DNA from: Agriotes lineatus
Taxonomy: Eukaryota; Arthropoda; Insecta; Coleoptera; Elateridae
Direction of reading: 5' to 3'
Assembly (NCBI GenBank): GCA_940337035.1
Contig: OW679203.1
Location: 76,957,061-77,021,060 of the forward strand
Length of the DNA: 64,000 nt
Shown: positions 56,923 to 64,000 of the stretch, piece after piece
Layout of the letters: each line of letters starts with the position of its first letter
Position numbering within the stretch: position 1 is the stretch's first letter
Made by a program: the position numbers and the translations under genes
Notes under the pieces: generated by a model
Told to the model about the DNA's origin: nothing
The model's input: the letters and a program-made list of their open reading frames with translations, nothing else
Database searches by the model: none

Positions 56923-58222
56923 ACATGGAAAATTGCAACATGGAATGTGAGAGGACTAAATGGAAAGGGACACGAATTAATAGAGAGTTTCGAAAAGTTT
57001 AAAATAGAAATTATGGCAATAACTAGGACTAAAAAGAAAGGTACAGGTAGCAACTTAGTAGAAAACGGGCATTCACTGATGTATGGAAGAGTAGAAGAAA
57101 ATCACAGGGCAAGAGTGGGAGTGACATGCCTAATAAACGAAAATAAAATAACGGAGGTAAGGAAATGAGAATACATCAATAAAAGGATATTAATGGTGGA
57201 AGTAGGAAAAGGCGAAAAAATTATAACAGGGATAGTGGTCAAATAAAGATGAAAAACAAACAGAAAAAGATATTTTCAGGGAAAAATTACAGGAAACCAG
57301 TAAAAAGAAAAAGGAAAATGTGATAATAGCAGGAGACCTTAATGCTAGAGTAGGTAGAGAAGCGGGAAAATGGGAAGGAGTAATAGGAAAAAGTGGCGAG
57401 GAAAAATTTAACAAAAATGGGAAAAAGTTGCTAGAATTTTGTTTATATAACCACCTAGCAATATCCAGAAAACTAGAAAACTGCAATATCTCGGACATGT
57501 TATGCGAGGAAAACGGTATGGACTGCTTCAATTGATAATACAGGGCAAAATATCGGGAAAAAGAAATCCAGGAAGACGACGGACATCATGGCTTAGGAAC
57601 TTAAGAGAGTGGTACAATTGTTCCTCGATAGACTTATTCAGAGCAGCGGTGCCTAAAATCAAGACGTCCATTATGATATCCAACCTCCGTTAGGAGACGG
57701 AACCCCAAGAAGAAGAATATCCAATACCCACTACGACCATAGGGAGATACACAAGTATACAAGAGCAATGACAAGCAGGAGTGAAAGATCAGTAGTAGAT
57801 TACATAATTGTAGAACTTGAAAATAGGAGGGAAGTGAAATATGGGCGAATCAAAAGGAGCCACGAAATTTGTAGCGACCACTACCTACTAGAAGCAGTAA
57901 TGAAAAAGAGGGGCAGACCAAAAAGGAACGAGACAAATACGAAATGCATTAAAAAAAAGAAGATCAAAACCCACAAGCTAAGAATACTAGAAGTGAGAGA
58001 GGAGTACCAAAAGGCCCTAACAGAAGAAATATCCAAAAAGGGGCAGAGCGATAGTAAAAACGTAAATGAAAGATGGGAAAATCTAAAAGGATCGATACTA
58101 AAAGTAGCAAGCAAGATAATATGCGGACACACCAGAGTAGGTACCGGTAAGAAGAGAACGGCCTGGTGGAATGAAGAGGTCCAAAAAGAAATAAGAGAAA
58201 AGAAGAAACTCTGGAAAAGATA
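56923..58222 (+). pseudogene. LINE ORF2 endonuclease domain, broken
   Basis: Apurinic-type endonuclease. TWKIATWNVRGLNGKG opens it, then MAITRTKKKG (an E-T-K type motif with R in place of E). After a TGA and a frameshift near 57240 come ENVIIAGDLNARVGREAGKW and LLEFCLYNHLAIS. Here a 249-bp foreign fragment is inserted, after which the same domain resumes with HYDHREIHKYTR, SVVDYIIVELENR and ICSDHYLLEAV, the SDH motif at its end. The linker to the RT continues to a stop at 58220. The enzyme nicks the target to prime reverse transcription. Confidence 0.75.
57467..57715 (+). mobile_element. 249-bp 5'-truncated LINE 3' end, 7-bp duplication
   Basis: Encodes a LINE C-terminus (LQYLGHVMRGKRYGLLQLII, then GRRRTSWLRNLREWY and FRAAVPKIK) and ends with a GAAGAA tail. 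The duplication aatatcc occurs at 57460-57466 and 57716-57722. It interrupts the endonuclease of the host LINE, whose reading resumes after it. Confidence 0.85.
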
Positions 58223-58808
58223 AATACAAAATAAAACCGTAGTGAACTACGAAGACTACAAGAGACAGAGGAGGGTGGTGCAGAAACTAGTACTGGAGGC
58301 TAAACAAGAATCGTGAAAAGAACTTGGAAGACTGATGGAAAGAAATAGTAAAGAAAACCAGAAAATGATCTACAGAGTAATTAAGAATTTTAAGAATAAG
58401 CCAGAATACAAACTAAAGCAAGTTCAAAACAATAAAGGGGAGTTACTGATAGAAGATATGATCATAAACAGGTGGAAAAAATACTTCAAAGAACTTCTAA
58501 ATCCACAGGGAAAAAGTGATGTAACAGAGGAAGAGAACACCAAGGAGAGGGAAAGAGAAAGTATGGCCACAGAAGAAGGTATCAATACGACGGAACTAAA
58601 CGAGGCACTAGAAAGAATGAAGACCGCAAAAGCACCAGGAGTAGATGAGGTAGGACCCGAATTAATAAAATACATGGGCGAAAAGGCCAAAGAACAATTT
58701 CTTACCATATTAAATTTATGTTGGAGACGGAAAGTGGTTCCAGATGAATGGAAGATCGGGGTCATCTTACCCATTTATAAGAAAGGAGATACAAACGAGT
58801 GCTTAAAC

Positions 58809-60132
58809 TGTAACGTTTCGCCCAGCAGAAACGCGTTTTTGTGAATTAAAATCAATTCGCGCGTTTTCCTCTAGCGATTTCTACGTTACAAGTTTGAATT
58901 TTTCGCTTGCGCGGCCGAGTACGTCATTAAGAGATTTCCGCTCCACGCGCTGCTCCCCCACTTAGAATGCCCGAAGTGGTTGCTTGACGCACGAAGCACG
59001 AAGAGGAGCCCATAAAAAGCTGCTTCGCGGGGCACTTAGGGCACTTCATTCATACATTCATTTGCCTTCATTCCAGTATCCTTCCAGCCCCAAATCATCC
59101 CCAATCCTGATCCTGTCCGACCGTGTAAAGAGAATTTCCCGTCTATACTTCGGATCCCGATATCCCTAGTATCCTCCCATAGCTACAGTCGAACCGATGC
59201 CTCCAATCTTGGGGACCGTGTTCCTAGCTAGCATTTAATTAAGCCCGTTCCCCGAAGAATCAGCTTTTAGAAGCGAGGCCTCACGAGTGGGAAAACCGTT
59301 TCGCTGATTAAACTAATCCCTGTTAAAATCCTGAACTAATAATTGTACTAGAATTTCCTGGAGGACGTTGGCAAATAATTATATCGAAATTTCCTGGAAG
59401 ACATATTCGAAGCGAGGGTTTAACAACAAGGCCGTTTCATATGTCGATTTCGTAATACTAAATAAAGGCCGACTCGTAGCCGACCTCCAAGGCCCGGTTA
59501 AGATTGCATTTAATATCTGTTTGACTACAGGATTGTACTCACCGTTCCCGCTGTCACCAAGAGCCCCAGGTAGATAATCGCCGTCGACTTCCCAATCCGT
59601 CGCATCCCGCACAAACACCAACACCGCCGCATCACCAGGACTTGCAGCACAATCGCGGTGTCGTAAGGCGAAAAACGTAACATACTCGAATTAACCTATA
59701 TTTGCAGCTGCACGCGGTTTCAACGTCGGACGTGACATTCGAGTCCGAAGGTTGGCACCACTGCAAATTACTTTGGGCAAATCGTCTTTCCTGCCAGTGG
59801 CGTTCCATCGATTTCTGCAGAAGGCGGCCAATCGGACCTTCCACACACAGATGCAAAACGGGTTGCCGGGGCGTAAGGAACTGGCAACTGGACGCCCAGC
59901 ATAATTATTGAAATTCATTGTAAAATACATTTTATTTGATTTCTTACGAGTAATACTTATGTTTGTAAATATTGAACATTATAATTAAACTGTCTAAAAT
60001 TATCCTAGTGTTTGTTTGCTAATTTCCAAGTGTATATCTGACTGAACCAAATTATCTCCGACTGAGAAAGTTACCCGAAGGTAATTTATTAAATTCATTA
60101 GCCCTTATTAGCAGAGGGCTAAGACCGTTACA
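58809..60132. mobile_element. Solo LTR, 1,324 bp, 4-bp duplication AAAC
   Basis: Begins TGTAACGTTTCG and ends GACCGTTACA (perfect TGTAACG/CGTTACA ends). AAAC flanks it at 58805-58808 and 60133-60136. This pattern fits a Ty3/Gypsy solo LTR. There is no internal sequence or partner LTR. It sits in the RT of the host LINE, which reads in frame once it is set aside. Confidence 0.88.
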
Positions 60133-60151
60133 AAACTATAGGGGAATCCCC

Positions 60152-62252
60152 TTATTATTAATAATAATAATAATAACAATACTTTTTATATACTGAATTG
60201 ATATACATTGCTTCTTTACACACAATACAATAAAGGAAACCAAATTATCATCCGGCAAAAACGATAGTAGTCAGATTATTTCTCTCAAGGGAGGAAACAC
60301 CTGCTCTTACCTACTACCGTTATATCAATAACATCGACTAAATAATTATTTAAGGGCAATAAATATCATGCATCAATTACATGTTTTATCAAAATTTATG
60401 GAAAAAAACTGAACATGGAACATTTGAGACATTGCACCAAGAAACAATTGAGTATCGCAAAAGTTTTCTCGATTAATGAAATAATATACGAATCTTCAAC
60501 ATTGAAATTATTTTAGATTATTGAATAGATTTGTTCTGCAACCGTGACAATACACTATTCTTAAACGAGCCAAGGGGTTTATTTTTGAAATTTATTGGAA
60601 TTTGGTTATATATTTTGGTTATGTTAAGTATAAGACCCTTTGTAAAGTTCAGTGTGGTGCAACAGAATAGTTAATAAGCCTCTATGCCTCAAATTTAAAT
60701 TATTTTATTTTATTTTTATTTTATTTCGCACTCCGCCAACAGCCGTTAGGCCAATTATAGGCGTCACTCTATATTTTATGGGGCTTCCAACCCCACTAAA
60801 TACTGTCATGATGTTATTATGACAACCGGTGCGGTGTCTGATTTTACTATAGAGATAAGGAGGAGTTTAAAAGGTAATCATTTTATGGTAAAGTACAGCA
60901 GCATGAAAAAAACGCCGTTTTAACTTGTTGAGCCATTTAGTTTCACTAATTTTATGAGAAATATGTTCACGTCTTCTTATTCCATAAATAAGTCGTAAAC
61001 GCGAATTTTGCACCAACTGAATTTTTTTTCGTTGCACTATCAATACAGGGCCCGTAAAGAACATCACAATAGTTAAATTGAGACAGCACTAACGAATCAC
61101 ATAACATTTTTTGGCATTTCCGCTCCCCACTTGTCTATTGCCATAGAGAAGTTTAAGGTTACTATTAGCTCTACGTATACAGCTATTAATATGTTCACGA
61201 AACCTCAGACTACTATCAAAAATAACTCCCAGGTTCCGTGCAGAGTTCGAACATGGAATTAGAGACTGTTTAATTCTAATATTAATATCCGGCAAATAAA
61301 CATTTTTGTTATTTGGACTTCCAAACACGATAACAACAGATTTTGATGGGTTTATTTTGAGAGCATGAAGTTCTGCCAATTCTACAAGTTTATTAGGATC
61401 ACTATTAATGAGATTTCATGTTTTTAAAGTGTCTTGTGGTTTGAATGACAAATAAATCTGGGTGTCATCAGCATACTGATGGTACTGACAGTGTTTTAGA
61501 GTTGAACTACCTAAGTTAGAAGAGTAGATGGTATAAAGCAAAGGACCCAAGATTGAACCTTGTGGTACACCTTGTTTAATATCTCGAGCATTAGATTTCT
61601 GGTTTTCTAGAGATACACATTGCTTCCTGTTTTTTAAATAAGATTCAAGTAGTTTAAGTGCCATTTCACAAACACGATAGTGATACAATATTGCTAGTGA
61701 TAATTTGTGATTGACCGTATCAAAGGCCTTGGAAAAATCTAACAAGACCAGTACTGTTAGATTCCCATTATCAGTAGCTTCTAATATATCATCGGTAATT
61801 TTTAATAATGCCGTTGTACAACTATATTTTTTTCGAAAACCCGACTGATAACTAGGTATTAATTTGTTGTCTTCCAAGTAAGTTCTGATTTGGCTGTCTA
61901 TGATTTTTTCCTAGACCTTAGATAAGACTGAGAAAGTACTAATTGGCCTCAAATCTTATAATTTTTTGTGAATTGATTTTTACAATTGGATGTATAACAG
62001 CAGTTTTTCACTATGTTGGAAAGACACCTTCCAACAAGCAGGTATTAACTATATTACTTATGTAGGGAAGTATAAAGGACAACACATTTGTAACATCGGT
62101 ATACTGAGACCATTATTACCAGAGGCATTAGACCTTATACAATGTATACAGTTGTTAATAACCTCTTCCGTAACAGTGCCAAATGTAAACGTTTCGAGAG
62201 ATACTCGTCTTCATAAAGTCTAAGAACGTCTAGATTAGGTTTATCTATGCCA
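60152..62252 (-). pseudogene. Jockey/CR1-like LINE reverse transcriptase, 5'-truncated, inserted in host LINE
   Basis: On the minus strand, decayed RT motifs begin near 62220 (YEDEYLSKR, then SGNDGL-like and NYKDLRPIS-like pieces across frames). The core at 61877-61416 has YQSGFRKKYSCTTALLKIT, LLDFSKAFDTVN, GVPQGSILGPLL and catalytic YADD, then a stop. The same frame resumes at 61379 (ALKINPSKSVVIVFGSP, NLGVIFDSSLRFREH). After a shift the thumb follows (IQLVQNSRLRLIYGIRRREH). A SINE-like insert lies at 60705-60830. The 3' end is a TTA-repeat tail at 60152-60176. It is related to the copy at 15486-17105. Several stops and shifts make it inactive. Confidence 0.8.
60705..60830 (-). mobile_element. 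SINE-like insert with A-rich tail
   Basis: It interrupts the C-terminal coding part of the minus-strand LINE between KIRHRTG-like and LRHRGL sequence. On the minus strand it ends gcgaaataaaataaaaataa, an A-rich tail. The body includes ggcctaacggctgttggcgg. It has no RNA polymerase III boxes that I can identify, so it may be a truncated retroposon. Confidence 0.45.
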
Positions 62253-63015
62253 GGAATGCATGGCGTTAAAGGTATATGAAAGAATTCTGGAAAATAAATT
62301 GAGAAGAGTAGTCGAAGACCAGCTAGAGGATGTTCAGAATGGTTTCAGACCAGGACACAGTGTACAATACCATACTTTCACAGTACAACAAGCCATCGAG
62401 AAGAAACTAGTGAAAGACAAGGAAATACGCCTGCTTCATCGATATGACAAAAGCCTTTGATACAGTCAGTAGGACCAAAATATGGAAGAGTAAATGAACA
62501 TTTAATAGGAGCAATAAAAAGTATTTATGTAGAGACCAAGTAAGAACATGCAACAGGCTATCGAGGAAGTTCTCCACAACAGAGAGAGTTAGACAAGAGA
62601 GCGTACTTAGCCCATTATTATTCATATGTGCGATGGATGATGCAATTATAGAGTGCCAAACAATGATGGAGAAATTTGTAGTGGGACCTTCAACCTGCAT
62701 ACCTGGAGATCTGTGCCTTTGCAGATGATATTGTGCTGTTGGCCAACTCGGGGAAAATCTGGAGAAGACCTTAAAAATATCGACGGAAGTACTGGCAACA
62801 CAAAAGCTTCAATTGAACGTAGAAAAAACAAATACTGTGGTAATCAGATAAAACAAAAAATAGGTTACAAGGGAAAAACATAGAGCAAGTGAAAACGTAC
62901 AAATACTTGGGAAGCGTAGTTAACCGCGAAGACGAATAAAATAAAATAATCCAGTTGGCTAATAGAATCTATTACGCACTACAGAATAAATTCCTCAAAC
63001 ATAAGGAGATAACTA

Positions 63016-63203
63016 AAAAAAAACAAGATAACGTAAGTGCCCGAAAGTCACTGATTCAATTGCAAGCTTTTAATGAATTGGGCTTTTAAGTGACTGTTCT
63101 TCAAAGAAAATGGTAGTAAGTTCTGTGGAAGAATGATTTATGAAACTAGAATTATATTAAAAAATAAATCAAAAATTGTTCTCTAGTGTAGTATTTTTTT
63201 GTG
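63016..63203. other. No feature recognised
   Basis: Short AT-rich sequence between the LINE and the dispersed repeat. Confidence 0.3.
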
Positions 63204-63850
63204 TAGTGCATTAAGAATGTATGACTACCTCCTCGTACACATTATAAGCTAATTATAGTTAAATTAACAATCATGTAGAAACACTGTTTTAATCGATTGC
63301 TTTAATTCTGTACATCAATTTACAATTAACTTATACATAGTTACGACATTGAAAGGTTACTGTCACGATCTTAGAGTAATACATTAAACTCCATTCATTT
63401 ACATAGAAGTAGGAACTTGAATTCGAAGCGGATTCCAGCATAGACCATTATATAACGTAAATACTTGGTTTTAATTGGAGCTTAATATTAGACATTTGAA
63501 ACCAACTTTATAAGCATATGTCAGAGAAAATTCAATTTTAAAATTCGTAGATCAAATCATTTAAAAATTCGAATCTTATACGACAATTTGAAATTCGGGC
63601 CCAATTTAAATATCCTAAATCGTTCGTTTTTGTTTTACTTTTCAGCCTCATCTAATATTATTACCATTGTAGGATAACGCTAGATCAAACTGAATCAAAA
63701 GTATAAGATAAGTTGTTGCAGTGCCGACGATCTAAAACAAATACAAAATTAACTACTCCAGTTTTTAATGCAGGGGACAAAGCTATCTAACCCAAAACAC
63801 TACTTCCAATGAGAGCTAGATTCAACAGTTCTGCTTTTAAAGAGTACAAT
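63204..63850 (+). repeat. Unclassified dispersed repeat, copy 2
   Basis: Same orientation as 38246-38860 and similar along its length, with about 65 extra bases at 63481-63545. The tract gctagatcaaactgaatcaa lies in its best-preserved part. No ORF is present. Confidence 0.8.
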
Positions 63851-64000
63851 CCACGAAGGCGCGAAAATAGATGTCATGAAATTATTTTATGTGACAGTTG
63901 GATTAATAGCATATATATTTTTAATGTTAATTACAACGTAAGAAAACAAAGCGAAGGTAGATTTTATAACTATTTTGACACTTATATTCGCTTGAAAACA
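63851..64000. other. No feature recognised
   Basis: AT-rich end of the window. Confidence 0.3.

Larger units (their letters stand above)
52280..63015 (+). mobile_element. Two-ORF LINE (host of the nest), degraded
   Basis: A GC-rich leader (from about 52280), a coiled-coil ORF1 and an endonuclease-RT ORF2 lie in order on the + strand. The element is split by insertions at 52849-55025, about 55703-56840, 57467-57715, 58809-60132 and about 60152-62252. Without them it would be a little over 4 kb. The A-rich coding strand (lysine/glutamate-rich proteins) is constant across all pieces, which supports one original copy. I do not assign the clade. Confidence 0.75.
58335..63015 (+). pseudogene. LINE ORF2 reverse transcriptase, split by two insertions
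   Basis: First piece 58335-58808: KYFKELLNPQGK, MKTAKAPGVDEVGPELIKYM, VVPDEWKIGVILPIYKKGDT, NECL. After the solo LTR it resumes at 60133 (NYRGIPLL) and is soon broken again by the Jockey-like insertion. From about 62255 it continues with MALKVYERILENKLRRVVED, NGFRPGHSV and, across frameshifts, an FADD catalytic motif near 62720 and KTYKYLGSVV near 62900. It fades out near 63015, so the 3' end is incomplete or unrecognised. Both junctions of the first insertion keep the frame when the LTR and one AAAC are taken out. Confidence 0.8.

Noticed and set aside
57881..58774. Minus-strand ORFs opposite the host LINE
   Set aside because: Shadows of the real + strand coding sequence.
1..64000. CRISPR arrays, rRNA genes, bacterial promoters or operons
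   Set aside because: None seen; introns and transposon classes show a eukaryotic genome.

Overview
The window looks like repeat-rich, AT-rich nuclear DNA from an insect. Introns have eukaryotic splice sites, one exon encodes an insect-type gustatory receptor, and the transposon families (Ty3/Gypsy, Jockey-like and RTE-like LINEs, PIF/Harbinger, P-like, piggyBac, hAT-like) fit an insect. A beetle is only my guess. Two runs of N (15003-15102 and 31432-31454) mark assembly gaps. I see no bacterial operons, CRISPR arrays, rRNA or convincing tRNA.

Layout. 1-528: LINE reverse transcriptase (RT) tail. 1078-2196: a terminal-inverted-repeat element that contains a second, hAT-like element with an 8-bp target duplication. 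2887-3009: a palindromic repeat. 3666-11462: a Ty3/Gypsy retrotransposon with LTRs of about 1.76-1.79 kb that keeps gag and integrase but has no protease, RT or RNase H. 11463-15485: no recognisable gene. 15486-17105: broken LINE RT. About 17120-24960: a Jockey-type LINE on the minus strand, interrupted by a 432-bp MITE and by a 3,285-bp RTE-like LINE with a 12-bp target duplication.

25155-31382: a PIF/Harbinger transposon whose transposase and MADF-domain genes lie on opposite strands with interleaved exons. It is interrupted by a P-like element with a THAP exon, which itself holds a piggyBac remnant, and by a second short element abutting it and sharing its 8-bp target sequence. 32250-35370: remains of an I-type LINE (RNase H and RT thumb), split by an insertion that carries a 120-bp tandem repeat. 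35387-37500: a foldback element, then degenerate repeat blocks. 38246-46300: dispersed repeats and decayed LINEs. 46308-47216: the only plausible host coding exon, a gustatory receptor on the minus strand.

52280-63015: one degraded two-ORF LINE split by at least five later insertions (two solo LTRs, a 249-bp LINE tail, a Jockey-like LINE and an unidentified AT-rich block). For two of these the ends are exact to the base and for two more only approximate; removing them brings the host reading frame back together. 63204-63850 repeats the 38246-38860 sequence.

Most of the window is therefore a stratified transposon graveyard in which insertion order can be read from the nesting. The points most worth attention are the RT-less gag-integrase element, the interleaved Harbinger gene pair, the abutting P-like elements and the deep nest at the right end.
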